Positions 1 through 7,559 of a stretch of DNA of 10,514 bases are shown here, in pieces. A program made the position numbers and the translations under genes. The notes beneath the pieces are model-generated. The model had not been told where the DNA came from and made no database searches. It was given only the letters and a program-made list of their open reading frames with translations. Within the stretch, counting starts at the first letter, position 1; every line of letters begins with the position of its first letter. Source of the DNA: CAKTOF01 sp964544345 (lineage in GTDB: Bacteria > Bacillota > Clostridia > Oscillospirales > Oscillospiraceae); NCBI GenBank assembly GCA_964544345.1, contig CAZJBT010000077.1, positions 1-10,514 of the forward strand, read 5' to 3'.

Positions 1-1
1 G

Positions 2-1954
2 GCCATCTATGAGACGATGGTGCGCCTGTCTCGCGGCAACGAGGCGCTGCTGCACCCGTTCGTCGACTCAAAGGGCAACTTTGGCAAGGTCTACTCGCGC
101 GATATGGCCTACGCCGCGTCGCGCTATACCGAGGCCAAGCTCGACGCCATCTGCGCCGAGCTGTTCCGCGACATCGATTCGGATACCGTCGATTTTGTCG
201 ATAACTACGACAATACGCGCAAGGAGCCGACGCTTCTGCCGACGACCTTCCCGAATGTGCTCGTGTCGAACAACTCCGGTATCGCGGTCGGCATGGCGTC
301 GAATATCTGTGGCTTCAATCTGGCGGAGGTCTGTAAAACGGCTGCTGCGCTCATCCGCGATCCAAATGCCGATGTGCTCGAGACGATGCCCGCGCCGGAT
401 TTCCCGACCGGCGGCGAAATCCTCTACAATGCCGACGAGATGCGCGCTATCTACGAGACAGGCCGCGGCAGCTTTCGCATCCGCGGCCGTTGGCGCTATG
501 TCAAAGAGGGCAACCTCATTGAGATCTATGAGATCCCCTATACGACGACGACTGAGGCGATCCTGGACAAGGTAGCCGAGCTGATCAAGGCAGGAAAGAT
601 CCGCGAGATCGCCGATATGCGCGATGAGACCGACCTGTCTGGCCTGAAACTGACCATCGATCTCAAGCGCGGCGTCGATCCGGATAAGCTGATGGCCAAG
701 CTCTGCCGTATGACGAGCCTGCAGGACAGCTTCGGCTGCAACTTCAATATCCTCATCGCGGGTCAGCCGCGCGTGATGGGTGTGCGTGAGATATTGGATG
801 AATGGACTGCCTGGCGTGTGGAGTGCGTCCGCCGCCGCGTCTATTTCAATCTGAAAAAGAAGCGCGACAAGCTGCATTTGCTGAAGGGTCTCGGCCGTAT
901 TCTGCTCGACATCGACAAGGCGATCCGCATTATCCGCGAGACCGAGTCCGACGCGGAGGTCATCCCGAACCTGATGATCGGTTTCGGCATCGACCAGATT
1001 CAGGCCGAGTACGTTGCGGAGATCAAGCTGCGCAACATCAATAAGGAGTATATTCTCCGCCGCACCGAGGAGACCGCCTCACTCGAGGAGGAGATCGCTG
1101 AGCTGGAGGCTGTCCTGAGCGACACCGGCCGGGTCAAGGAGATCATCGTGGAAGAGCTGGAGACGGTCGCCGCGAAGTACGGTATCCCGCGGAAAACCGG
1201 CATCGTCTACGACCACGAGCTGGAGCAGGAGGCGGAGGAGACCGAGGAGACGCCGGATTATCCTGTGACGGTGTTCTGCTCGCGCGGCGGCTACTTTAAG
1301 AAGATCACGCCGCAGTCGCTACGCATGTCCGGCGAGCAGAAGTTCAAGGAGGGCGACGGGCTGTACGGTTCCTGGGAGACGACCAACCGCGCCGAGCTTT
1401 TGGTGTTTACGGATCGCTATCAGGTCTACAAGACCCGCTGTTCGGAGTTTGAGGATTCCAAGGCGTCCGTGCTCGGCGACTATCTGCCGTCAAAGCTCGG
1501 CATGGAAGAAGGCGAGTCTGTCACGGCGGTCTGCCTGCCGGGCGATTACAAGGGAAATATCCTGTTCTTCTTTGAAAACGGCAAGGCGGCGAAGGTGGCG
1601 CTGAGCGCCTATCAGACCGTGACGAACCGGAAAAAACTGACCGGCGCATACAGCGACAAGAGCCCGCTGAAGTCAGTCCTGCTCCTGCCAAAGGACGCAG
1701 AGGTCGCAGCCTATTCGACCGATGGCCGTGCGATCGTGTTTTCAACGGCGATGCTGCTGCCGAAAACCACGCGTTCCGTGCAGGGCGTTGCGATCATGAC
1801 GCTGAAGAAGAAGGCAGTGTTGGATCACGCCTGCCTGCTGGATGGCAGCTCGATCGTCAACGCCGCGCGCTATCGTGTAAAGGCGCTGCCAGGCGCCGGC
1901 GCGCTGCTGCGTGACGAGGATCGTGAGGAAAAACAGGTCGCTCTGGAGCTGTAA
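2..1954 (+). CDS. parC: DNA topoisomerase IV (gyrase-like) subunit A, 5'-truncated by window edge
   Basis: This is the breakage-reunion subunit of a type IIA topoisomerase, which cuts and reseals duplex DNA through a phosphotyrosine link, working with a ParE/GyrB ATPase subunit. The frame is open from base 2 (650 codons present); the true start and roughly the first 80 residues lie outside the window. The active-site tyrosine is in the S-R-Y-T-E motif, codon 125-127. The core motifs VDFVDNYD and GIAVGMASN follow. A coiled-coil-like stretch lies near residues 360-400, and the C-terminal beta-propeller begins near residue 420 (YPVTVF). A GyrA box (QRRGGKG) is absent where it would be expected, around S-G-E-Q-K-F-K, which favours a topoisomerase IV-like ParC over gyrase A. 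Family identity is certain; ParC versus GyrA is inferred from the missing box. The stop is followed 17 bases later by the next gene, so the two are probably co-transcribed. Confidence 0.9.
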   Translation, partial: AIYETMVRLSRGNEALLHPFVDSKGNFGKVYSRDMAYAASRYTEAKLDAICAELFRDIDSDTVDFVDNYDNTRKEPTLLPTTFPNVLVSNNSGIAVGMASNICGFNLAEVCKTAAALIRDPNADVLETMPAPDFPTGGEILYNADEMRAIYETGRGSFRIRGRWRYVKEGNLIEIYEIPYTTTTEAILDKVAELIKAGKIREIADMRDETDLSGLKLTIDLKRGVDPDKLMAKLCRMTSLQDSFGCNFNILIAGQPRVMGVREILDEWTAWRVECVRRRVYFNLKKKRDKLHLLKGLGRILLDIDKAIRIIRETESDAEVIPNLMIGFGIDQIQAEYVAEIKLRNINKEYILRRTEETASLEEEIAELEAVLSDTGRVKEIIVEELETVAAKYGIPRKTGIVYDHELEQEAEETEETPDYPVTVFCSRGGYFKKITPQSLRMSGEQKFKEGDGLYGSWETTNRAELLVFTDRYQVYKTRCSEFEDSKASVLGDYLPSKLGMEEGESVTAVCLPGDYKGNILFFFENGKAAKVALSAYQTVTNRKKLTGAYSDKSPLKSVLLLPKDAEVAAYSTDGRAIVFSTAMLLPKTTRSVQGVAIMTLKKKAVLDHACLLDGSSIVNAARYRVKALPGAGALLRDEDREEKQVALEL

Positions 1955-1956
1955 CT

Positions 1957-1963
1957 GGGAGGG
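1957..1963 (+). promoter_or_regulatory. Ribosome binding site fixing a TTG start
   Basis: GGGAGGG lies 8 bases before the TTG at 1972. The nearby ATG at 1964 is out of frame and reaches a stop after three codons, so TTG is the only well-placed start for the next gene. Confidence 0.8.
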
Positions 1964-1971
1964 ATGCTGCG

Positions 1972-2847
1972 TTGACTGCAAAAAAGAATGCGATCCGCAC
2001 GGGGATCCTCGATGTGCTGCTGATCATTTTCGGCAGCACGCTGTATGCGTTCGCGTTTGATCTGTTTCTTTCGCCGAACGATATCAACGGCGGCGGCGTC
2101 TCCGGCGCTGCGATGGTGTTTTGCAGGCTGACCGGGCTTGGCACGGTGGGTACCGTCAGTATTTTCATCAACATCCCGCTGTTTGTGGCCGGCTACCGGC
2201 GGCTGGGGAAGAAATTCTTCTTCGGCTCGCTGCTTGGCATGCTGGTCAGCTCCGCTATGATCGACGTGATCGCGCTGCTGCCGACGCCGGATACAGAGCC
2301 GCTGCTCGGTGCGCTCTATGGCGGCGTACTCGGCGGTCTCGGCATCGGGTTGGTGATTGCGCGCGGCGCGTCCACTGGCGGCGTTGATATTGCGGCACGC
2401 CTGCTCAAGCATAAGTTTCGCAATATGTCGATGGGCCACCTGATGCTTGCGGTAGACGGCGTGGTCGTCATACTGACCGGCATCACGTTCCGCGATATCA
2501 ATGCTGTGCTCTATTGCGCCGTCACGCTCTATGTCAGCTCCATCGCGCTCGACGGGATGGTCTATGGGTTCGAGTATTCCAAGGTGGCGATGATCATCTC
2601 GGATCAATATGAGGCCATTGCAAAGAACATCGACATGAAGCTCGGCCGCGGCGCGACCTATCTGAAGGGGGAGGGCAGCTACGAGCGGACTGAGAAAATG
2701 GTCGTGCTCTGCGCGGTCAAGCGCCAGCAGCTCGCCGAGCTGAAGGACGCGGTGACAGAGGTCGACCCGGAAGCATTCGTGATCGTGCAGGAGGCGCACC
2801 AGGTGCTCGGCAGCGGCTTTGAGCGCTATTCCAAGGACGAGCTTTGA
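1972..2847 (+). CDS. YitT-family membrane protein (YitT_membrane + DUF2179)
   Basis: A 291-aa integral membrane protein of the YitT family, widespread in Firmicutes and without a settled transport function. About five hydrophobic segments occupy residues 10-200: I-L-D-V-L-L-I-I-F-G near 12-33, a long Gly-rich pair near 40-105, one around 110-130, and two between about 155 and 205. The family-typical G-A-S-T-G-G-V-D-I motif is at residues 132-140. The C-terminal soluble domain (about residues 200-291, with K-L-G-R-G-A-T-Y-L-K-G and a final V-L-G-S-G-F) matches the DUF2179 pattern and faces the cytoplasm by the positive-inside trend. Translation begins at a rare TTG with a strong Shine-Dalgarno 8 bases upstream. 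It sits 17 bases after the topoisomerase gene, and its stop is 17 bases before the lipoprotein start, so it looks like the middle cistron of an operon. Confidence 0.9.
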   Translation: MTAKKNAIRTGILDVLLIIFGSTLYAFAFDLFLSPNDINGGGVSGAAMVFCRLTGLGTVGTVSIFINIPLFVAGYRRLGKKFFFGSLLGMLVSSAMIDVIALLPTPDTEPLLGALYGGVLGGLGIGLVIARGASTGGVDIAARLLKHKFRNMSMGHLMLAVDGVVVILTGITFRDINAVLYCAVTLYVSSIALDGMVYGFEYSKVAMIISDQYEAIAKNIDMKLGRGATYLKGEGSYERTEKMVVLCAVKRQQLAELKDAVTEVDPEAFVIVQEAHQVLGSGFERYSKDEL

Positions 2848-2849
2848 CC

Positions 2850-2858
2850 GGAGGAGGG
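2850..2858 (+). promoter_or_regulatory. Ribosome binding site deciding the lipoprotein start
   Basis: GGAGGAGGG lies 6 bases before the ATG at 2865. The frame is open from a TTG at 2844, but that codon overlaps the YitT stop, precedes this site and would add seven residues ahead of a clean lipoprotein signal, so 2865 is the start. Confidence 0.8.
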
Positions 2859-2864
2859 CGTGAC

Positions 2865-4196
2865 ATGCGAATACTGCTTCTGGCGTTGACGGCGGCCTGC
2901 ATTGCGCTCTGCGCGGCGGGCTGTGAGGGCGTATTCGAAGACGATTATCTCTCGGTTCATGCCCATGATGAGCAGTACACGGTCGATGAAGGCTCCGATG
3001 CGCTGACGGCGGAGAACTATCTCGGCCTGAAAAATGCGATCCTGAGTTTTGTGGAAAACCACACAGAGTACGGTGTGATCCGCATTTACAATTATGAAGG
3101 CGAGGTCGAAAGCGACCTGGCCGACGCAGCCTACGAGGTCGCAAAATCCGATCCGCTTGGCGCATACGCCGTCGACTATATGACGCATGACTGCACGCTG
3201 ATCGTTTCGTATTATGAGATCCATATCTATATCACATTTGCGCGCACGCAGGCTGAGATCGACGCGGTCGAGCGCGTGGGCAGCGTCGCGGCGCTGCGCG
3301 CCGCGTTTGAAACGGCGCTGCTGGACGGCGTGGAATCGCTGACGCTGCGCCTGACAAGCTACTCCGAGCAGGACTATACTGAGCTGGCGCGCGAGTGCTA
3401 CGAGGCGAATCCGCGCGCGTTTGCGGAGCTGCCGAACATCACAGTAGAGCTGTATCCAAGCAGCGGCGTGCAGCGGATCCTGCGCTTTACCTTCGCCTAT
3501 GAGATGACCGCATCCGAGCGTGCCTCTGAGCTGGCTGCGTTGGGGCAGAGCATCAGCGCCCTGACGGCCGGCATCAGCACGGCATTGGATGAGAACGAGC
3601 GCTTTGCTGCCCTGTCGGAACGTTTGCTTGTACAGCTCGCCGGAGCGGAGGTCGATGAGAACGCGATCGTGTATGACACGCTGCGGCGCGGCGCAGTCAA
3701 CAGCGAGAGCCTGTCAAAAACGCTGTGCCTGCTGGCGGAGGAGATGGAACTGAGCTGCGTCATGGTCAGCGGCCGGCGCAACAACGTGGCTTATGCGTGG
3801 AATATTGTCACGCTGGACGGTGAGAGCTTCCATGTCGACCTGCTGCGCGACCTGATGGCGGACAGTGAATTCGCCACGTGCTACAGCGACAGCGAGCTTG
3901 AGACAGAATACACTTGGGATCGGGAGAGCGTCCCGGTTTGCGACGTGCAGCGGGAGCTGCCGCCGGAGCGCGCGGAAGAGAGCTTTTCCGTGCCGCTGAC
4001 CCCAGTGGGAGAACCGGTCGAGGAAAACGGCGAGACGCCTGGGGAGCTGGACGGAGAGAGCGTGATCCCGGCGCAGGAAGAGCCGGAGACGGAGCAGCCG
4101 CAGCCGGACGGGCAGGAACCGCCGTCGGAGGAGCCTGCGCCCGCGCTGCCGCAGGGATCGGAGCAAACGGACGACGCGAAGACCGGAGAGGAATAA
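2865..4196 (+). CDS. Predicted lipoprotein with degenerate transglutaminase-like domain
   Basis: A 443-aa exported protein. The signal peptide (MRILLLALTAACIALCAAGC) ends in a lipobox, with Cys20 as the predicted lipidated residue, so it should be anchored on the outer face of the membrane. Residues 40-260 form an acidic alpha/beta region I do not recognise. Residues about 270-330 resemble the transglutaminase-like fold of clostridial surface lipoproteins: G-A-V-N followed by a helix, then V-M-V-S-G, A-Y-A-W-N-I-V and F-H-V-D-L. In active relatives these segments read G-V-C, HAWN and HVD. Here the Cys position is Asn279 and the His position is Tyr310; only Asp325 remains, so I infer a non-catalytic binding domain. 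The last 80 or so residues are a Pro/Glu/Gln-rich low-complexity tail. The gene follows yitT by 17 bases. No terminator is visible after the stop, so read-through into the tRNA unit is possible. Lipoprotein export is well supported; the domain call is moderate. Confidence 0.75.
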   Translation: MRILLLALTAACIALCAAGCEGVFEDDYLSVHAHDEQYTVDEGSDALTAENYLGLKNAILSFVENHTEYGVIRIYNYEGEVESDLADAAYEVAKSDPLGAYAVDYMTHDCTLIVSYYEIHIYITFARTQAEIDAVERVGSVAALRAAFETALLDGVESLTLRLTSYSEQDYTELARECYEANPRAFAELPNITVELYPSSGVQRILRFTFAYEMTASERASELAALGQSISALTAGISTALDENERFAALSERLLVQLAGAEVDENAIVYDTLRRGAVNSESLSKTLCLLAEEMELSCVMVSGRRNNVAYAWNIVTLDGESFHVDLLRDLMADSEFATCYSDSELETEYTWDRESVPVCDVQRELPPERAEESFSVPLTPVGEPVEENGETPGELDGESVIPAQEEPETEQPQPDGQEPPSEEPAPALPQGSEQTDDAKTGEE

Positions 4197-4242
4197 AACG
4201 GTATGCGCTGTGAATTAATTTGCCGGGCATGCGAAATTGTGC

Positions 4243-4271
4243 TTGACTTTTTTGGAAAGTCTCTCTATAAT
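4243..4271 (+). promoter_or_regulatory. Sigma-A promoter of the tRNA-Gly gene
   Basis: The -35 box TTGACT (4243-4248) and the exact -10 box TATAAT (4266-4271) are separated by 17 bases, close to the ideal housekeeping promoter. Transcription should begin about 7 bases before the tRNA, near 4278, leaving a very short leader. Confidence 0.9.
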
Positions 4272-4284
4272 TAGCCTTGCTGTT

Positions 4285-4360
4285 GCGGGTGTAGCTCATC
4301 TGGTAGAGCGCCACCTTGCCAAGGTGGAGGTAGCGAGTTCGAGCCTCGTCACCCGCTCCA
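4285..4360 (+). tRNA. tRNA-Gly (anticodon GCC)
   Basis: A 76-nt tRNA that decodes GGC and GGU. The acceptor stem GCGGGTG pairs with CACCCGC (4350-4356), followed by T and a genome-encoded CCA (4358-4360). The D stem is GCTC/GAGC. The anticodon stem CCACC/GGTGG encloses the loop TTGCCAA, with GCC at 4318-4320. The T arm is GCGAG-TTCGAGC-CTCGT, with one G-T wobble. It is a single-gene unit with its own promoter and terminator. Confidence 0.97.
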
Positions 4361-4362
4361 TG

Positions 4363-4396
4363 TCGCCGCGGACGTTTTCGTCCGCGGCGATTTTTT
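4363..4396 (+). terminator. Rho-independent terminator of tRNA-Gly
   Basis: A perfect 12-bp stem, TCGCCGCGGACG with CGTCCGCGGCGA, around a TTTT loop, followed directly by six Ts. It starts 3 bases after the tRNA CCA end. Confidence 0.95.
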
Positions 4397-4450
4397 GTAA
4401 AATGCCGTCCGGCCGGGAGGCGGCCATTGCGCAAGGACGCTGTTCCGTAT

Positions 4451-4492
4451 AAAAGGACAAGATCCCTTCCGGATTTTGTCCTTTTTCTTTTT
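4451..4492 (+). terminator. Second intrinsic terminator, possibly bidirectional
   Basis: AAAAGGACAAGATCC (4451-4465) pairs with the mirror arm 4471-4485 (one G-T wobble) around a CTTCC loop, and is followed by a T-rich tail to 4492. The A-rich 5' flank would give a U tract on the other strand too. It lies 54 bases beyond the tRNA terminator with no gene between them. It may catch read-through and so isolate the downstream two-component operon. Confidence 0.85.
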
Positions 4493-4514
4493 GCACGATG
4501 GCAGTACAATGGAG

Positions 4515-4531
4515 TTAAGAAAACTTTAAAG
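4515..4531 (+). promoter_or_regulatory. Candidate response-regulator binding direct repeats
   Basis: TTAAGA (4515-4520) and TTAAAG (4526-4531) start 11 bases apart, one helical turn. This is the arrangement typical of OmpR/PhoB-family sites at autoregulated promoters. An AT-rich stretch with possible -10 sequences (around TTTATT, 4542-4547) follows, then the response-regulator leader. Autoregulation by the downstream regulator is an inference; the repeats are short. Confidence 0.45.
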
Positions 4532-4553
4532 ATTTCCCTAGTTTATTTTTAAA

Positions 4554-4580
4554 CCGGCTCTGCGCTACGATAGGAGCCGG
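4554..4580 (+). promoter_or_regulatory. 5'-leader hairpin next to the response-regulator ribosome site
   Basis: CCGGCTC (4554-4560) pairs with GAGCCGG (4574-4580) around a 13-base loop. The 3' arm abuts the AAGGAGG ribosome binding site (4581-4587). There is no T tract, so it is not a terminator; it could modulate translation or mRNA stability. Confidence 0.5.
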
Positions 4581-4595
4581 AAGGAGGAAAGCGGT

Positions 4596-5294
4596 ATGTA
4601 CAACATTCTGATCTGTGACGACGAGCGGGATATCGTCAGTGCGCTGAAAATCTATTTGTCGGATCCGAATTATCAGCTTTTTGAGGCGTACACCGGTCAG
4701 CAGGCGCTGTCGGTCATGGAGTGCAATGAGATCCATCTGATCCTGATGGATATTATGATGCCGGAGCTGGACGGCATTTCGGCGATGGTCAAGATCCGGG
4801 AGAAGAGCAATGTCCCCATCATCCTGCTGACCGCCAAGAGCGAAGACGCGGACAAGATCCTCGGCCTGAATGTCGGCGCGGACGACTATATCACCAAGCC
4901 GTTCCACCCGATGGAGGTGACGGCGCGCGTGCGCTCGCAGCTTCGGCGGTACCTGCAGCTCGGCGGCGCGCAGACACCGCCGCAGACGCTTGTCGTCGGC
5001 GCGATCGAGCTGGACGACCGGGAGAAGGCGGTTCGGCTTGACGGCGAGCCAGTCTCGCTTACACCGACGGAGTATGAGATCCTCAAGCTGCTGATGGAGT
5101 ACCCCAATCAGGTCTTTTCGCCAAAGGAGATCTATCAGCGCGTCTGGAAGGACGCGCCTTGCGGCAGCGAGAGCACGGTGGCCGTGCACATCCGCCATCT
5201 GCGGGAAAAGCTGGAATATGACCCGGCCGAGCCGCGTTTTCTCAAGGTCGTTTGGGGTCAGGGCTACAAAATCGAGAAAGGAAAACGAATATGA
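4596..5294 (+). CDS. OmpR/PhoB-family response regulator
   Basis: A 232-aa cytoplasmic transcription factor of a two-component system. The receiver domain (residues 3-115) keeps every key residue: acidic pair D8/D9, phosphoacceptor D52 in L-M-D-I-M-M-P, T79 and K101 in T-K-P-F. The C-terminal winged helix (about 132-230) begins L-V-V-G-A-I-E-L-D and ends V-V-W-G-Q-G-Y-K-I, the usual OmpR-type ending. The ATG has AAGGAGG 8 bases upstream. The stop overlaps the kinase start as ATGA (5291-5294), so translation is coupled and the kinase is its partner. The receiver resembles the VanR-like group of Firmicutes, but nothing in the neighbourhood identifies the regulon. Low-GC promoter sequences upstream contain candidate self-binding repeats. 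Confidence 0.96.
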   Translation: MYNILICDDERDIVSALKIYLSDPNYQLFEAYTGQQALSVMECNEIHLILMDIMMPELDGISAMVKIREKSNVPIILLTAKSEDADKILGLNVGADDYITKPFHPMEVTARVRSQLRRYLQLGGAQTPPQTLVVGAIELDDREKAVRLDGEPVSLTPTEYEILKLLMEYPNQVFSPKEIYQRVWKDAPCGSESTVAVHIRHLREKLEYDPAEPRFLKVVWGQGYKIEKGKRI

Positions 5295-7273
5295 AAGCGA
5301 AAAAGATCCTCTACGGACTGCCATTCAAGATCACGGCGTTTCTGCTGTTCCTGATCCTGACCGGCGTGTCGGCGCTCTGCGTCGTCGGCGCATGCGCGAT
5401 GATCGATCAGGATTTCTATACCAGAAGCGAGCGCGCCGTCCGGCAGGATCTGCTCTCCTCCATGGTGCGCAGCGACTGCTGGAACCATGCGCATGATGTG
5501 GTTTATTTTATTGACAACGGAGGCCAGACGGAGGAGACAAACCTCATCTACGCGGTGTATGACGCAGCGGGCAGAGTGCTTAAGACGAACGCCGAAGACC
5601 CGACGCTGGAAAACTGGGACTATGAGTTTACGTTCAGCTTTGATTTAATTGCGTATTATTCCCCGAGCGAGGAGAAGATAGTTGCGCAGCCGGAGAGCGT
5701 TCCGGACTGGCCGGATTGGCTTGAGGATGCGGCGGACGAGAATTCGATCGACGACGTATGCATGACCGTGCGCGCAGCCCTGGCCAATCCGATGACGGTC
5801 TCGGATCAGTATTCCTTCGTCTCGCAATGGCTCGGTACGGCGTATTCGCTGCGCTATGCGGTGTTTGTGATCGGCGCGCTCTGCGCGCTGCTCGCCCTCG
5901 TGTGCCTGATCCTGCTGCTGTGCGGCGCGGGCCGCCGGTTCGGGGTCGAGGAGATCGTGCCCGGCTCGCTGACGCGCGTGCCGTTCGACCTGCTGACAGC
6001 AGTGCTCGCGATCGCGATCTTCCTGCCGCTGACTTTGGTGTTCGATGGATTGTGGTATCTCAACGACATTGCCACAGCCGTGCTGCTGTGCGTCTGGGCG
6101 CTGCTCTCGCTCGCCGCCGCGCTGGGTTGGAGCATCAGCTTCGCCGCGCGCATCAAGCTCGGCGGCTGGTGGAAAAACACGGTGGTTTTCCGCGTTTTGC
6201 GCCTTGCGCTGCGCGTGCTGCGGAAGATCTGGCGCGGCTGCTGTGCAGTTGGCCGCGGGGTGAAAAGCTTGTTCCTTGCGATCCCGCTCGTCTGGAAAAC
6301 TGTTCTCGTCTTTGCTGCGCTCTGTGTGATCGAATTGATCGGTATTGCGGCAACCTATTGGGAGCCGGACAATCTATTGGTGCTCTGGTTTCTTGAGAAG
6401 CTGATCCTGGCGCCCCTCGTGCTGTATGCCGCGCTGGTACTCCGGAAGCTGCAGAAGGGCGGTCAGGCGCTTGCCTGCGGCGATCTGTCCTATCAGGTGG
6501 ATACGTCGAAAATGGTCTGGGATCTGAAAAAGCACGGCGAAAACCTGAACTCTATCGCGGGCGGCATGACCCGCGCGGTCGAGGAGCGGATGAAGAGCGA
6601 GCGTTTAAAAACCGAGCTGATCACCAACGTTTCACACGACATCAAAACGCCGCTGACCTCCATCATCAACTATGCCGACCTGATCGCCAGAGAGCCGACG
6701 GACAACCTGAAGATTACGGAGTACTGCGAGGTGCTGACGCGCCAGTCCGAGCGGTTGAAAAAGCTGATTGAGGATCTGGTGGAGGCGTCGAAGGCGTCCA
6801 CCGGAAATGTCGAGGTGCTGCTCGCGCCCTGCGAGGTGGGCGTGCTGCTGACGCAGACCGCAGGCGAGTATGAAAAGCGTTTGACGGAGAGCGGGCTGAC
6901 GCTGATCGTCCATCAGCCCGAGACTCCCGTGCGCATCATGGCCGACGGTCGCCTGCTCTGGCGCGTATTCGACAACCTGATGAACAATATCGGCAAGTAT
7001 GCGCAGGGCGGCACGCGCGTCTACCTCGGGCTTGAGGAGATGGACGGCGAAGCGATCGTCTCATTTAAAAACACCTCGAGATACGAGCTGGACATCTCCA
7101 GCGATGAGCTGCTCGAGCGCTTTGTACGCGGAGACAGCTCCCGCAGCACCGAGGGCAGCGGCTTGGGCCTGTCCATCGCCCAAAGCCTGACCGAGCTGCA
7201 GGGCGGAGCAATGGAGCTGACCATCGACGGAGACCTGTTCAAGGTCACGCTGCATTTTCCGTTGATTTCTTAA
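5291..7273 (+). CDS. Multi-pass sensor histidine kinase
   Basis: A 660-aa membrane kinase, partner of the overlapping response regulator. The start is the ATG in the ATGA overlap; an upstream in-frame GTG-type start at 5252 would lie inside the regulator gene. TM1 spans about 12-38. Residues 39-186 form an extracytoplasmic sensor region rich in acidic and aromatic residues. Five more helices follow (about 187-212, 234-256, 260-283, 335-355, 362-384), with a basic cytoplasmic loop between the fourth and fifth. A HAMP-like linker leads to HisKA, where H449 in V-S-H-D-I-K-T-P-L is the phosphoacceptor. The ATPase domain has the N box D-N-L-M-N-N-I-G-K-Y near 561-570 and the G box G-S-G-L-G-L-S near residues 620-627. 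All catalytic motifs look intact. The signal is unknown; six helices with a roughly 150-residue outer domain are more elaborate than a two-helix VanS-type kinase. No T-tract terminator is found after the stop. Confidence 0.93.
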   Translation: MKAKKILYGLPFKITAFLLFLILTGVSALCVVGACAMIDQDFYTRSERAVRQDLLSSMVRSDCWNHAHDVVYFIDNGGQTEETNLIYAVYDAAGRVLKTNAEDPTLENWDYEFTFSFDLIAYYSPSEEKIVAQPESVPDWPDWLEDAADENSIDDVCMTVRAALANPMTVSDQYSFVSQWLGTAYSLRYAVFVIGALCALLALVCLILLLCGAGRRFGVEEIVPGSLTRVPFDLLTAVLAIAIFLPLTLVFDGLWYLNDIATAVLLCVWALLSLAAALGWSISFAARIKLGGWWKNTVVFRVLRLALRVLRKIWRGCCAVGRGVKSLFLAIPLVWKTVLVFAALCVIELIGIAATYWEPDNLLVLWFLEKLILAPLVLYAALVLRKLQKGGQALACGDLSYQVDTSKMVWDLKKHGENLNSIAGGMTRAVEERMKSERLKTELITNVSHDIKTPLTSIINYADLIAREPTDNLKITEYCEVLTRQSERLKKLIEDLVEASKASTGNVEVLLAPCEVGVLLTQTAGEYEKRLTESGLTLIVHQPETPVRIMADGRLLWRVFDNLMNNIGKYAQGGTRVYLGLEEMDGEAIVSFKNTSRYELDISSDELLERFVRGDSSRSTEGSGLGLSIAQSLTELQGGAMELTIDGDLFKVTLHFPLIS

Positions 7274-7291
7274 ATCGCCTTATCCTTTCCA

Positions 7292-7329
7292 AGCAGCACA
7301 GAGCGGAGGACGTTCCGCTCTGTGCTGCT
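7292..7329 (+). repeat. 16-bp perfect inverted repeat after the kinase gene, lacking a T tract
   Basis: AGCAGCACAGAGCGGA (7292-7307) and its exact reverse complement (7314-7329) flank a 6-base loop, 18 bases after the kinase stop. The position and shape are those of an intrinsic terminator, but the next bases are CGGAGTGG, which read as livM coding sequence, not a U tract. The hairpin end coincides with the apparent livM breakpoint. Confidence 0.85.
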
Positions 7330-7559
7330 CGGAGTGGTGGCTGCGCTTCCTCGACAGCGGCTCCGTGTTCAACATCAGCGTCCCGTTCTTCCGCGACGGC
7401 TTTCGCAAGGTCGTGTTCTCTGTCATCATTATGGTCATCGTCCTGTTCTTCTCGCAGGGCATCATGGGAGATAAGGAGCTGTCCTTTTCCGGCATGGTGC
7501 GCCGGCTGAAGCGGAAAAAGAAGAAAAAACCAGCCGGGGAGGTGGAAGACCATGAGTGA
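7330..7559 (+). pseudogene. livM: livM remnant: C-terminal piece of branched-chain amino acid ABC permease
   Basis: LivM is one of two membrane permeases of the Liv importer, usually about 300-350 aa. Only about 75 codons remain. The frame reads E-W-W-L-R-F-L-D-S-G, then a final hydrophobic helix (V-V-F-S-V-I-I-M-V-I-V-L-F-F), the family-typical S-Q-G-I-M-G-D-K-E-L and a lysine-rich tail. No credible start exists: the frame is closed by a stop at 7263 and the only internal option is GTG at 7365. The first bases CGGAG fit the end of a CCG-GAG (Pro-Glu) codon pair that LivM proteins often carry here, which suggests the coding sequence is cut inside a codon at 7329/7330. The stop overlaps the livG start by 8 bases, as in an intact liv operon. 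It is therefore either a deletion remnant or a misjoined contig. Confidence 0.8.

Noticed and set aside
1870..3165. 431-codon open frame on the minus strand opposite yitT and the lipoprotein gene
   Set aside because: It is a composition shadow of high-GC genes: His/Arg/Ala-rich, no ribosome site, no recognisable family, and the plus-strand genes there are clear.
3808..4509. 233-codon minus-strand frame running through the tRNA gene and its terminator
   Set aside because: It crosses a certain tRNA, promoter and terminator; its sequence is low-complexity Arg/Ala/Pro, the antisense of the lipoprotein tail.
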